Notes: a model not told the origin generated them from the letters alone. A DNA stretch of 64,000 nucleotides from DASSLY01 sp035689185 (GCA_035689185.1 DASSLY010000096.1:79045-143044), one strand, 5' to 3'; counted from the first letter of the stretch, positions 32,943 through 44,240 are shown. Numbers and translations are program-made.

Positions 32943-34843
32943 CCGCACGGCCCGTTGACGCCATCTTCATCTGGAAGATGGAGGTTGCGTCAGTGTTCAA
33001 GCCGGTGTACGGGCGCGACCCGATGACCGGCTCGACGGTCGACCCCGCGACCGGGAAGAAGGATCAGTCGTACTCGAAGGACTACCTGCAGCCCGACGCC
33101 CCCGGATCACGGGCCTTGGAGCGCGTCCTCGGGAAGGTCCCCCCGCTCGAGGACGGCTCGGTCCCCATCAAGTGGCGCTGGCCGGGCGGTGAGGTCGATG
33201 GAGCGCTTCGCCAGCATGACAAGCTCATGGTCCGCAAGGACTTGTCATGGCCAAAGAACAACCCGCCGGCCCCGTGGCGGCTGAGACCATCCGCGCAGCC
33301 CGGGGACATCGAAGTGCTGGCGGGCATCCCGAACCTGGGGACGCCGCAGTTGGCCGACCAGGAGTTCGCCAAGCTCAGGGCGACAGGCGAACACCCGTGG
33401 CTGCTGGGCATCCATCTCGCCGGTGAAGGCCCGGTCCTGCATGCGCGGGTGGTCTTCGAGAACCCAACTTCCGCCCACGCCGACGCGTCGTGGGATCTGG
33501 TGCCGCCCGAGGTGAAGCAAGTGGCACAGGCCTTCAAGCGAAATCAGGTCATGGGCGTCGTGGAGTACCAAGCAGGAGCAGCAATGACCGACGCCCTCGT
33601 GCAGCGCATCCTAGCTGCGTTCGAAGACAGCCCCAATGTGCTGCTGGTGGGACCGCCAGGCACCGGCAAGACGGTTGCGATGGAGAAGATCGCCGCGCTG
33701 TACTCGAGCACGCCTCCCTCCGGCGTCACGTTGGATCCGGACGTGCTCCACGCAGCCTTCGGCGTCGGAGCAACTCCTCCCCCGGGCAGCCGCCGCCTGG
33801 CGTCACTGTTGTTCCACCCCTCGTATGCCTACGAGCACTTCGTCATGGGCCTGCTGCCGGAGGTGGTGAAGAACTCCAAGGGCCAGCCGACGGGTGCGGT
33901 CACTGTGAGCCCGAAGGTCGGCTCTCTCCTGGAACTGGCACAGTTCGCCTCGGCGGCGCCAGACAACAAGGCGTTGCTCGTCCTCGATGAGTTCAACCGA
34001 GGCAACGCCGCCGCCATCTTCGGCGACACGTTGGGACTGATCGACCGGGACAAGCGCGATGTGGCCTCCATTGACACGCCGTACGTGCACCTAAACCCGA
34101 CGACCCACCTCGGGCCGCTGGGCTCCACGACCACTTTGCCGAGCGACCTCCGCGTCCTCGCCGCCATGAACTCCGCCGACCGCTCGGTCGCGCCCCTGGA
34201 CGCCGCGCTCCGTCGCCGCTTCAGCATCATCCACGTCGATCCGGACCTTGAGGTCCTGCGCAACCAGCTCAGGGCAGACTTCGCCGGTATCACGCTGGAC
34301 GATCCGACAACCTGGGCCACGGGGGGACACGTCGCGGCGGTCGCGGTCGCAATCCTGGAGAGCCTCAACCGACGTATCGAATTCGTCCTGGGGCGGGACT
34401 TCCTTCTGGGCCAGTCGGTGTTCTGGCATCTCGACACGACCGACGCCGACTCCGCGCTTGAGTCCCTGGCGGTCGCGCTCGACAACCGCGTGCTGGGCAC
34501 GCTGTCGCTGTCCTTCACGGATGACGACGAGGGTTTGGCCGCCGTCCTCAACGTCACCAACGCATCGGGGAGCGGCGCGTCAGCGTCATGGGCGACCCCG
34601 CCGAGTGAGCTGACGCGCTGGCCCAGCCGCTTGCGCCTCTCCCGGTTCCAGGCCTTCAACGGTCCGGAACTGGAGAAGGCCTTGGTGTCCCTGCTCGACC
34701 CGACGGTCATCGCCGCCCACACCATGGCCGCAGTCGCGACCGACGGGACAGAGGAAGAGGACGCCGAGGATATGGGTGCTGCCGACGATGCGGCGGCAGA
34801 CGAGGCCACGCCGAACCCAAGCGGCGAGGACGACGAGGCGTAG
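32939..34843 (+). CDS. McrB-like AAA+ GTPase
   Basis: A 634-residue protein from GTG 32939. The first ~200 residues are a variable DNA-recognition region (no YTH, SRA or EVE motif that I can identify). AAA+ motifs: LLVGPPGTGKTVAMEK (about 235), LLVLDEFNRGNAAAIFGD (Walker B, about 345), and AAMNSADRSVAPLDAALRRR, whose MNxxDR is the McrB GTP-specificity signature. The tail is acidic (DGTEEEDAEDMG). McrB hexamers translocate DNA and drive the McrC nuclease. It sits between a Dam-like methylase and McrC. Confidence 0.9.
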   Translation: MTARPVDAIFIWKMEVASVFKPVYGRDPMTGSTVDPATGKKDQSYSKDYLQPDAPGSRALERVLGKVPPLEDGSVPIKWRWPGGEVDGALRQHDKLMVRKDLSWPKNNPPAPWRLRPSAQPGDIEVLAGIPNLGTPQLADQEFAKLRATGEHPWLLGIHLAGEGPVLHARVVFENPTSAHADASWDLVPPEVKQVAQAFKRNQVMGVVEYQAGAAMTDALVQRILAAFEDSPNVLLVGPPGTGKTVAMEKIAALYSSTPPSGVTLDPDVLHAAFGVGATPPPGSRRLASLLFHPSYAYEHFVMGLLPEVVKNSKGQPTGAVTVSPKVGSLLELAQFASAAPDNKALLVLDEFNRGNAAAIFGDTLGLIDRDKRDVASIDTPYVHLNPTTHLGPLGSTTTLPSDLRVLAAMNSADRSVAPLDAALRRRFSIIHVDPDLEVLRNQLRADFAGITLDDPTTWATGGHVAAVAVAILESLNRRIEFVLGRDFLLGQSVFWHLDTTDADSALESLAVALDNRVLGTLSLSFTDDDEGLAAVLNVTNASGSGASASWATPPSELTRWPSRLRLSRFQAFNGPELEKALVSLLDPTVIAAHTMAAVATDGTEEEDAEDMGAADDAAADEATPNPSGEDDEA

Positions 34844-34846
34844 GGC

Positions 34847-36160
34847 ATGCCACGCCGGATCTCGGTCACCGAGTACCAGCCCGTCGCGCACGTCTCAGTC
34901 GAGGAGGCGCGTCTTATCCGCGCTCGCCTCGCCGAGCTCGCTGTGGAGCTCAAGCCCCGTCGCGGTTTCCTAGCGCCCGGGAGCGACCTGGTTATCCGCA
35001 ACTTGGTCGGGACGGTCCAGGTCGGGCGTGACCTGGTGCTCGACGTGGCCCCGAGCGTCGCCGCAGACGTCGACTGGACCGGGGCGCTGGTCGACCTGCT
35101 GTCACCGCCGACCAGGATCGGTTTCGGCGGTGAGAACCGGGAGTCGGAACGGCGCCCCGTCCGGGTTCTGCCGGACGCCTTCGCCGAGCTGTACCTCCGC
35201 CAGTTGAACGGGGCGCTCCGCAAGGAAGGTCCGCTCACACTCATTCAGGCGCTCTACGCCGCCGTGCCGTCGCTGGCCGGTCGTCTCGATGTCACCCGGT
35301 GGGTCGGCCAGCGCACGCTCAAGCCCGCGCACTTCCCGCAGCACCGGTCGGTCCTCACCGTCGACAACCCGTTCACGGCGATGCTGGCGGCGGTCGCGGA
35401 GCTGCTGGCAGCGAGCACCAGCGATCCCCGCATCGCCGCTGCCCTGCGCGGCGCGGCAGGACGCCTGCGGCCTGGCCTGGCGCCGCACGTCGCTCTCAAC
35501 CCCAGTGCCGCGCTGCGGGAACTGCCGCCGCAGTGGCGCGCCTACGGCCCCGCGTGGGCAACGGCACGGTCGGTCGTGCGCCGTGTCGCCCCTTTGCGGC
35601 GACACGGGCACCTCGAAGGGCTCGGGGTTGCCCTGGAGCCATGGCCACTACTGGAGACGCTGCTCGAGCGGTCGCTCGAGGCTTTGAGCGGTGTCGTGGC
35701 TCGGCACGGGCATCACGGACTGATCGGGTTCGGACACAGCGGGACGTATCCGCTGCGAACGCCGATCGGTCTCACAGCACCAGGCACCGCGGGCTTCCAT
35801 GTCAAAGGTGGCGTGGATCCGGACGGGATCCTCAAGCGCGGCGATGAGGTTGTCGCCTCCTTCGAAGCGAAGTACACGACGCCGACCCCGGAGCGAATCA
35901 GGGGCCACGCGTTCCAAGCGTTGACGACGGCTGCGGCGGTGAAGTCACCCGTGGCGGTGCTCGTCTACCCGACGGACTTTGAAGCGGTGTCCTGGGAGCT
36001 CACTTGGTTCACTACCCATCCCGCACGCTTGGTCGCCGTGGGGCTGGATATGTATCGCTATCAGGCGGTCAGCGGCGACGAGAGCCGGGCCGAGCGCATC
36101 TACCGTGGTGTCCAGGAATCGCTGCGGCTGCAGCAGGGGACACCGGCGCAAGCGTCGTAG
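34847..36160 (+). CDS. McrC-like nuclease subunit
   Basis: A 437-residue protein, three bases after the McrB stop. The N-terminal half (LAPGSDLVIRNLVGTVQVG, DRWVG-like segments, LTVDNPFTAMLAAVAELL) follows McrC/5-methylcytosine restriction subunits. The nuclease core is VDPDGIL (about 324) and VASFEAKYTT (about 338), the D...ExK residues of a PD-(D/E)xK fold. It should cut DNA when driven by the McrB ring. Confidence 0.85.
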   Translation: MPRRISVTEYQPVAHVSVEEARLIRARLAELAVELKPRRGFLAPGSDLVIRNLVGTVQVGRDLVLDVAPSVAADVDWTGALVDLLSPPTRIGFGGENRESERRPVRVLPDAFAELYLRQLNGALRKEGPLTLIQALYAAVPSLAGRLDVTRWVGQRTLKPAHFPQHRSVLTVDNPFTAMLAAVAELLAASTSDPRIAAALRGAAGRLRPGLAPHVALNPSAALRELPPQWRAYGPAWATARSVVRRVAPLRRHGHLEGLGVALEPWPLLETLLERSLEALSGVVARHGHHGLIGFGHSGTYPLRTPIGLTAPGTAGFHVKGGVDPDGILKRGDEVVASFEAKYTTPTPERIRGHAFQALTTAAAVKSPVAVLVYPTDFEAVSWELTWFTTHPARLVAVGLDMYRYQAVSGDESRAERIYRGVQESLRLQQGTPAQAS

Positions 36161-36199
36161 CGCTCCGACGGTCAGCCCTGTGTCGGCCACGAGAAGCCC

Positions 36200-36218
36200 C
36201 ACCGACAACTTGTCGGTG
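36200..36218. promoter_or_regulatory. Perfect 9-bp inverted repeat
   Basis: CACCGACAA, one base, TTGTCGGTG: a perfect 19-bp dyad 40 bases after the McrC stop and 45 before the truncated gene at 36263. No T-run follows, so it is more likely an operator than a terminator. Confidence 0.5.
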
Positions 36219-36262
36219 ATCCCGCCTAAGCTCGTCACCGAGGATCCTGGAGGAGATGAGAC

Positions 36263-36349
36263 ATGGCAGGTCGGCAGGATGAGGCGCTCAAGCATCGCTA
36301 CGTCTACGTGCCGCGCGGCACACAGAAGGACACGCTTGAGCCGGGGTAA
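36263..36349 (+). pseudogene. 5' stub of a disrupted gene
   Basis: A frame starting at ATG 36263 with GGAGGAGATGAG upstream encodes only 28 residues (RHRYVYVPRG-like ending TLEPG) before a stop. The strong start signals and the abrupt end next to an IS66 remnant suggest the 5' end of a larger gene that lost its body. Confidence 0.45.
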
Positions 36350-36353
36350 CTGG

Positions 36354-36487
36354 TCAGGTAGTGAGGGGCTTCCAGGGGTTTCCGGTGGTGAGCAGGGTGA
36401 GTGCGTCGAGGCCGTCGATGCCGTGTTTCGCGGTGGTGGCTAGGTAGCTGCATAGGGCAGCGAAGTGTTGGGCGCCGGTGAGCGTGC
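36354..36487 (-). pseudogene. IS66-family transposase C-terminal remnant
   Basis: The minus strand encodes AQHFAALCSYLATTAKHGID followed by GLDALTLLTTGNPWKP and a stop at 36354, the conserved end of IS66-type transposases. About 43 codons remain. It separates a 5' stub from a 3' fragment on the plus strand. Confidence 0.65.
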
Positions 36488-36742
36488 AAGTCCATTGGCC
36501 AGCCCACCCAGTACGCCGCTGCCGACGGCGCTCGCATCTCCATCCTCGTCGTCCTCGACATGAGCCGGAAAGTGCTCCCCATCGGCACCCCGGAGAACTA
36601 CCTGTTCGCCCTCGGCCCCAGACAGCACGGGATGACCGACCCGCACTCTCCCAGCGTCGCCGTCACCCTTGTCATCAACGGCAGCTTGCCCGTGCCCAAC
36701 AGTTGGTCGCACCGCAAGACCCCGACCACCGACGCCCCCTGA
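36488..36742 (+). pseudogene. 3' fragment of an unrecognised gene
   Basis: An open frame without its own start ending at 36742: KSIGQPTQYAAADGARISIL, VVLDMSRKVLPIGTPENYLF and TLVINGSLPVPNSWS read like a folded protein end. It is in the same orientation as the 28-residue stub on the other side of the IS66 remnant; both may be parts of one gene, though similarity between the two cannot be tested here. Confidence 0.5.
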
Positions 36743-37060
36743 CCCGCCGCACAGCGGCGACCCGCCGCCGCATTGACTAGAGGTCCTGCGACCCAGACCT
36801 CGAAGTCCTGCGGAGGTGCGGTCCCGTCGAAACCGCGACGAACCCTGGGGCGGCCGCGGACGCACCAGGGTTCGCTGCTGGGAACTACGACGTGACCACT
36901 TCTCAAGCCGCGAAGGTACGTCATTTCGAAGGCTGTAGGCCCGTTTTGGCCCGACGTCCGCTCATGCGGCACGGCGCGGGACGCGCGGCTCGGCCGCGGG
37001 GGTGGCGTCGCGGCCAGGGGTGGATCAGCTCGCGGGTAGGCGTCGAGGGCGGCGCGGAGT
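36743..37060. other. 318-bp scar-like spacer
   Basis: No coherent frame or RNA is seen. It lies between two truncated genes near the element boundary. Confidence 0.35.
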
Positions 37061-37399
37061 GCGTCTGTCGAGGCGAGGCCGCCGGAGGCAGTTGCCGTCG
37101 CCGTGGTGGAGTTCCTCACCGGGGCGCTGGTGCAGAACCCGGCTCGGGTCGGCAAGCCGTTGCGGGGCGAGCTGGCCGGCATCCGCTCGGCCCGCCTGGG
37201 CACCTACCGGGTGCTGTACCGGATCAACGAGGGTCTTCGTGAGGTGGTGGTCCTGCGGATCGACCACCGCCGCGATGTGTACCCGCCTCCCCTGACGTCG
37301 GCGCTGGCTATGGGCCCAAGACGTCGGCTACCGACGAGGTTGCATAACGATCCGACAACAGTCGAGGTGCCGCGACTGAGGGCGACTCCACGGCCATGA
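37061..37399 (+). pseudogene. RelE/ParE-type toxin remnant
   Basis: PEAVAVAVVEFLTGALVQNP, RVGKPLRGELAGIRSARLGT, YRVLYRINEG and VVVLRIDHRRDVY form the body and end of a RelE-superfamily mRNA interferase, but the first strand and helix are missing: an in-frame TAG occurs at 37037 and no ribosome site precedes GTG 37103. The frame also runs on past the usual end. No antitoxin is seen alongside, so I call it inactive. Confidence 0.65.
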
Positions 37400-37596
37400 C
37401 CTGCAGCGATCGCCGCTGAACGCGGCGACGGAGTCGTCGGCGGTCACCTCGAGTCGTGGCCCGCGGACTCCTACGGATCAGATGGTTCCGGGCGCTTGGC
37501 GCGTGTCGGTAGGGTCGGCGCCCCCGCTTCTGAACAGCTCGCCTTGGTACGCTACGGAAAGCGCCTGTTAGCAAGTCGTTAGCAGCCCTCAAGACG

Positions 37597-37643
37597 AAAG
37601 GAGGTCGGCAACCGTGCCCAAGGCTTGTGACCTGCAGGTTTGC
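37597..37643 (+). other. Element end beside tRNA-Phe (candidate attachment-site flank)
   Basis: AAAGGAGG at 37597-37604 and GTG at 37614 open a short frame that reads straight into the tRNA gene and stops there after 31 codons. Such a start cut off by a tRNA 3' end is what remains when a gene at the tip of an element is separated from its continuation by integration. The tRNA 3' portion from 37644 would be the repeated att core; the second copy is outside the window. Confidence 0.4.
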
Positions 37644-37720
37644 TGGTGGCCAGGGGCGGGGTCGAACCGCCGACCTTCCGATTTTCAGTCGGACGCTCGT
37701 ACCAACTGAGCTACCTGGCC
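37644..37720 (-). tRNA. tRNA-Phe (GAA)
   Basis: The minus strand folds as a complete cloverleaf: acceptor GGCCAGG paired with CCTGGCC, D-arm AGCTCAGTTGGT, anticodon loop CTGAAAA with GAA, T-arm GGTTCGACCC, and an encoded CCA (37644-37646). Its 3' end points at the conjugative element. Confidence 0.95.
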
Positions 37721-37832
37721 AAGGTGATGCACGACATACACTCGCGACGGCCCTGACCTGGGGTTTCACCCCCAGGAGGCCTGTCGCGACGCGACGATCA
37801 TAGTGCACAACCGCCGACGGCGGCGTCTCGCC

Positions 37833-38603
37833 TTACTGGCCGGGCGGGCTGGTGACGGGTCCGTATGCCGGGCTGGCCGGCAGGCGCGTATCCACCGGCC
37901 CCGTCCGCGGGGTGCGCGGCTCGTCCGGGCCCACGTCCAGGCGGAACGGCGGATAGGTGTCGGTCATCAGGGCCACGTAGCCGCCCACCCGAAGGACCCA
38001 GCGGTTCAGGCCGAGCACCAGGTCGTACAGGGAGCGCGGGTAGCGCCCGGTGAACAGCAGGACGACGGCGGCGACCAGGACGAGGATGCCGACCAGCCCA
38101 CCGCCCGCGGTGACCCGCCACGGCTGGTCATCGCGGGTCGCCAACCAGGTGCCCTGGGTCAGCAGGCCGACGATGATGTAGTGGGGCAGCGCCAGCAGCC
38201 ACCACTTCACCAGGACCAGCCCACGCGAGAGGTGTTCGGGATAGTCGACCTCCAGGTGGGCCGGGTAGTCGGGGACGTCGGCCAGGGTGAACGGGGGGTA
38301 CCGGTCCGTGGCAAGAGCCCCGTAGCCGTAGTAGGCCACCCGCCAGTTCCAGCGCATGACGCCGACGTTGAAGTCGAAGATCCCCCGCGGGTAGCGGCCG
38401 TTCACCAGTATCGCGACGAAGGCCACCACGCTGAGCACGACGAAGGCGAGCCAGAGGAACGCCAGGACGACGAAGTGGGGGATCAGCAGGACCCACTTCA
38501 CCAGCCAGAGCCCCCGGGACGCGGCCGGCTCGCGATCGGCGTGAACGTGGACCGGGTAACCGGTTGGTGCTGCGGACGATTCGACGACGCTTGTCGTTGC
38601 CAT
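37833..38603 (-). CDS. DUF4389 membrane protein
   Basis: A 256-residue protein from ATG 38603 behind AAGGAG. Two similar halves each hold two membrane helices (WVLLIPHFVVLAFLWLAFVV; WWLLALPHYIIVGLL and GGGLVGILVLVAAVVLLFTG) followed by the DUF4389 motif GRYPRGIFDFNVGVMRWNWR or GRYPRSLYDLVLGLNRWVLR, then YPPF. Function unknown. A DosR-like box lies 55 bases upstream (38658-38674). Confidence 0.85.
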   Translation of the reverse strand: MATTSVVESSAAPTGYPVHVHADREPAASRGLWLVKWVLLIPHFVVLAFLWLAFVVLSVVAFVAILVNGRYPRGIFDFNVGVMRWNWRVAYYGYGALATDRYPPFTLADVPDYPAHLEVDYPEHLSRGLVLVKWWLLALPHYIIVGLLTQGTWLATRDDQPWRVTAGGGLVGILVLVAAVVLLFTGRYPRSLYDLVLGLNRWVLRVGGYVALMTDTYPPFRLDVGPDEPRTPRTGPVDTRLPASPAYGPVTSPPGQ

Positions 38604-38657
38604 GGCGATCACTCCTTGGGTGCCGCTTCAACTGTCGCCCGGCGCACGGCATGCCGA

Positions 38658-38674
38658 CAGGGACTTTGGCCCCC
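38658..38674 (-). promoter_or_regulatory. DosR/DevR-like box upstream of the DUF4389 gene
   Basis: AGGGACTTTGGCCCC is an imperfect palindrome close to the DosR core GGGACT-TT-(G)GTCCC. It sits about 55 bases before the start codon. One of five matching sites in this block. Confidence 0.55.
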
Positions 38675-38777
38675 CGTCATGGCCCCCGGTCATGGCCCCG
38701 GTCAGACCCCGCAAGGCCCCCGCAAGGCCCCCGCAAGACCCCCGCAAGACCCCCGCAAGACCCCGGACAGCCCCCGG

Positions 38778-39662
38778 TCAGACAGGCCGGACGACGGCGA
38801 CCGGGCACGCGGCTCGCATGAGCACCCCGCGGCTCACCGACCCGAGCAGCAACGCCGAGAAACCGCCCCTGCCCCGGGCGCCGACCACGAGCAGCGAGGC
38901 CTCTGCGGATGCCTCGACCAGGGCGTCGCCGGGCGGGGCATGGACGAAGCGGGGGGACACCTCGACGTCCGGGTAGCGCTCGCGCCGGCCGGCGAGGCTC
39001 TCCGCGACGCGCACCTCCATCAGTTCTCGGGCCCGCTGCCAGTCCGCGGAGTCGGCTTCGGTCGGGATCTCGCCTTCGATGAAGTCCAGCCACCACGCGT
39101 GCACGGCCACCACCGAGGTGCCGGTCAGGGCGGCGTGCTCGACCGCGAAATCGATGGCCCGTGCCGACAGCGCCGACCCGTCGACGCCGACCACGACTGG
39201 GCCGCGGGCCCGGTCCGAAGCCGGTTCTGCCGCGGCATACGGGCGGGCCACGACGACCGGGCACTCGGCGTGCATCGCGACGGCGGTCCCGATCGAGCCG
39301 AGCGGGACGTGACTGCGTGTCCGGCCGTGGGCGCCCAGGACTACCTCGCGGGCGTCCGCGGACGCTCGGACCAGGTCGTGGGCGGCGGAGCCGGTCGTGA
39401 CCTGGGCGGTGACGCGCAGGCCGGCGAACGCCGCGCGCGCCCGGTCGGCCGCACGTTCGAGCACCTCGTCGGCCGCGGGGTGCTCCGTCGCGTCGCTGAT
39501 CACCGAGGCCGCGACCAGCCAGTCCAGGTTGACCGCGTGCAGCAGGTGCAGCGGCACTGCGTGACGGTGCGCCTCGGCGGCCGCCCAGTCGACCGCCAGG
39601 TCCGAGAGCGGAGAGCCGTCGACGCCGACGACGATGCTGCCGGGGTGGGCAGGCGAGGCCAT
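38778..39662 (-). CDS. Tandem universal stress protein (two Usp domains)
   Basis: A 294-residue protein. ATG 39662 is preferred for the GAGG eight bases upstream; ATG 39680 is possible. The two Usp folds start at GSIVVGVDGSPLSDLAV and GPVVVGVDGSALSARAI. Each ends with the ATP-binding glycine cluster: GAHGRTRSHVPLGSIGTAVA and GARGRGGFSALLLGSVSRGV. Such proteins are dormancy/hypoxia-induced in actinobacteria. It lies 26 bases after the DUF1918/1876 gene and is probably in its operon. Confidence 0.93.
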   Translation of the reverse strand: MASPAHPGSIVVGVDGSPLSDLAVDWAAAEAHRHAVPLHLLHAVNLDWLVAASVISDATEHPAADEVLERAADRARAAFAGLRVTAQVTTGSAAHDLVRASADAREVVLGAHGRTRSHVPLGSIGTAVAMHAECPVVVARPYAAAEPASDRARGPVVVGVDGSALSARAIDFAVEHAALTGTSVVAVHAWWLDFIEGEIPTEADSADWQRARELMEVRVAESLAGRRERYPDVEVSPRFVHAPPGDALVEASAEASLLVVGARGRGGFSALLLGSVSRGVLMRAACPVAVVRPV

Positions 39663-39688
39663 GCCGACATCCTCGGTCATCGGAGGTG

Positions 39689-40210
39689 TCACTGGCTGCG
39701 GAGGGTCACGTCGTGCTCACCGGTGACACCCTCGATGTCCGTGGCAGCGGTGTCGAGCAACTGGTCGGCCAGCCGCCGCAAGGCCCGCGCCACGGCCACC
39801 TCGTCACCGATCTCGGGAACGGGACGGTCCGACGCGCCCCGGTGGCTGTGACCGCGGGCGCTGAGATGGGTGGGGGAGTCGGCCAGCAGGACGACGTGCG
39901 CCTCGGTGTCGTCGTCGGAGCTGAAGATGGTCACCCGCACCTGCCAGTCGTGCACCCGGCGGGTGCCGCCCGCCGACGCAGCCGGCTCGCTGTGGCCGGT
40001 GTCGGCCGGTCCGGCCTCCGGTGTCGCGTGGTTGACTCGCAGGACCGAACCCGGGCCGGGGTAGAGCAGGCCTGTGTGACCGTCGCTCCAGCGGACGAGG
40101 TACGGCGCGTGGCCGCCGGGGCCGCGGGTCTCCAGCACCTCGCCGTCCCTCACCGGGCCCTCGATGCTGACGGGGGCAAGGACGATGCGGTCGCCTGGCT
40201 GTGCCTTCAT
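39689..40210 (-). CDS. DUF1918-DUF1876 fusion protein
   Basis: A 173-residue protein from ATG 40210. The first 60 residues (MKAQPGDRIVLAP, GPGGHAPYLVRWSDGHTGLL) are DUF1918, an SH3-like fold. Residues 90-165 (WQVRVTIFSSDDDTEAHVVL, VPEIGDEVAVARALRRLADQ) are DUF1876, the family of mycobacterial Rv1738, a DosR-induced protein proposed to act on ribosomes in dormancy. Here the two are fused through a polar linker. A DosR-like box is 58-75 bases upstream. Confidence 0.88.
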   Translation of the reverse strand: MKAQPGDRIVLAPVSIEGPVRDGEVLETRGPGGHAPYLVRWSDGHTGLLYPGPGSVLRVNHATPEAGPADTGHSEPAASAGGTRRVHDWQVRVTIFSSDDDTEAHVVLLADSPTHLSARGHSHRGASDRPVPEIGDEVAVARALRRLADQLLDTAATDIEGVTGEHDVTLRSQ

Positions 40211-40267
40211 GGCCTCTCTCCGTTCCGGTCGGTCGGTGCCAGTCTTGCCCGTATGCGGCGCGCGCGA

Positions 40268-40284
40268 CAGGGCCGTAGGTCCCG
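40268..40284 (-). promoter_or_regulatory. DosR/DevR-like box upstream of the DUF1918/1876 gene
   Basis: On the minus strand GGGACCTACGGCCCT; same palindrome as the sites at 38658, 43077, 47150 and 48432. About 60 bases before the start codon. Confidence 0.5.
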
Positions 40285-40299
40285 GCCCGTGCGGCCGGG

Positions 40300-43044
<2,745 letters not shown>

Positions 43045-43076
43045 GCCGTGATCGTCTCGTCAACGTTTCGTGCGAG

Positions 43077-43094
43077 AAAGGGACCTTGGGCCCT
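43077..43094. promoter_or_regulatory. DosR/DevR-like box between ppdK and a Usp gene
   Basis: AAAGGGACCTTGGGCCCT, the most symmetric copy of the motif. It is 35 bases from the ppdK start and about 85 from the Usp start, so one site can serve both divergent genes. Confidence 0.55.
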
Positions 43095-43176
43095 CCTGTG
43101 GAGCGCCGCCACGGCGCAGGGTGGCCGTAGTGCCGCGGACCGCGCGGCGTCGAGTGTCGAAATGGGAGTGAGTCGG

Positions 43177-44112
43177 ATGACTGCGCAGAGCAACCTCGGT
43201 TCCGTCGTGGTGGGCTGCGACGGCTCCTGGCAGAGCCAGGCGGCGGTAGCGGTCGCAACGCGAGAGGCCGCCCGGCGGGGTGGCCCCCTCGTGCTGCTCG
43301 CGGTGGCACGGCGGGGAGGAATGCCCAAGGGTCTGTCCGACCTGAGGCAGTACGCAGACAGCACGCTCGAGTCCGCTCGCGCAGTCGGCATCCGGGCGGC
43401 CGAGGTCGCGGAGGCGACGGACCCCAGCGTCGCCGCCCACGTGGTGGTGGCACCGACGGTCGATGCGGAGGAGGTCGAAGAGGTCCGCCGCTCCGCGGCG
43501 CTGCTGGTGCTGGGCGGGACCGGCAGCCGCGGCCAGGCGGCGTTCTCGCTGGGGTCCACCAGCCGCGACCTGGCCCGCCGGTTCCGGGTGCCCGTGCTGG
43601 TGCCCCGGGTCGAGGGTGCCTCCGCGCGTCCCGTCGACGACCGCCACCCGCAGGTGCATGTCGGGTGGAGCGGCCGGCGCAGCGAGACGTCCCTGCTCCG
43701 CCTGGCCGCGAGGGAGGCCCGGCTTCGGGGCTGGTCGCTCGACGTGCTGCACGCTGTGCCGCGCTCGCAGCCCGGCGATCGGCTGCGTCAGGACCAGGAC
43801 GCGGCCTGGCAGGCGGTCCACGCGGTGCCTGAGTGCGCCGAGGTGCCGTGCCGGGTCGAGGTCGTGTATGACGAACCCGTGGCCGCCCTGGTGAGCCGTT
43901 GCGCCCCCGGCGACCTCCTGCTCGTCGCCACCCGCGGCGGTGGGACGCTGGCCGGGCTGGTGCGCGGGTCGGTGGCGCGAGGCGTCCTCGACGTGCTGCC
44001 CTGCGACGTCATCGTCGTCCCCCCAAGTTGGGCCGCGGGGGTTGCGGAGGTCCGAGAGATCGCCACGACGATCCCCACGACCGAGACCGCCCTGGACGGC
44101 GCCGCCCGGTAG
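43177..44112 (+). CDS. Tandem universal stress protein
   Basis: A 311-residue protein. ATG 43177 follows GGGAG with eight-base spacing; in-frame ATG 43162 lacks a site. First domain: GSVVVGCDGSWQSQAAV ... GGTGSRGQAAFSLGSTSRDL. The second domain, from PQVHVGWSGRRSETSL, ends with TRGGGTLAGLVRGSVARGVL and VLPCDVIVVPP. The second domain starts with GWSG instead of GVDG, so nucleotide binding there may differ. Divergent from ppdK and likely co-regulated. Confidence 0.92.
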   Translation: MTAQSNLGSVVVGCDGSWQSQAAVAVATREAARRGGPLVLLAVARRGGMPKGLSDLRQYADSTLESARAVGIRAAEVAEATDPSVAAHVVVAPTVDAEEVEEVRRSAALLVLGGTGSRGQAAFSLGSTSRDLARRFRVPVLVPRVEGASARPVDDRHPQVHVGWSGRRSETSLLRLAAREARLRGWSLDVLHAVPRSQPGDRLRQDQDAAWQAVHAVPECAEVPCRVEVVYDEPVAALVSRCAPGDLLLVATRGGGTLAGLVRGSVARGVLDVLPCDVIVVPPSWAAGVAEVREIATTIPTTETALDGAAR

Positions 44113-44176
44113 CCGCGCGACACCGGAGCCGCACAGCTGGGGGAGAGTGTGGGAACTGCACAGATGCGTGCCACTC

Positions 44177-44240
44177 TGCCCAGGTGTCACCCTGCCCAGG
44201 TGTCACCCTGCCCAGGTGTCACTGTGCCCAGGTGCCGCTG
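44177..44240. repeat. Four tandem 16-bp repeats
   Basis: TGCCCAGGTGTCACCC repeated at 44177 and 44193, then two diverged copies at 44209 and 44225. They occupy the leader of the O-methyltransferase gene, 62 bases before its start, and may bind a regulator or be slippage-prone. Confidence 0.8.

Noticed and set aside
37103..37399. Functional RelE-ParE toxin-antitoxin pair
   Set aside because: The toxin lacks its N-terminus and a stop lies in frame upstream; no antitoxin gene is next to it.
37803..39851. 682-codon plus-strand frame
   Set aside because: Opposite the DUF4389, Usp and DUF1918/1876 genes; low-complexity His/Arg/Gln composition, no domain.
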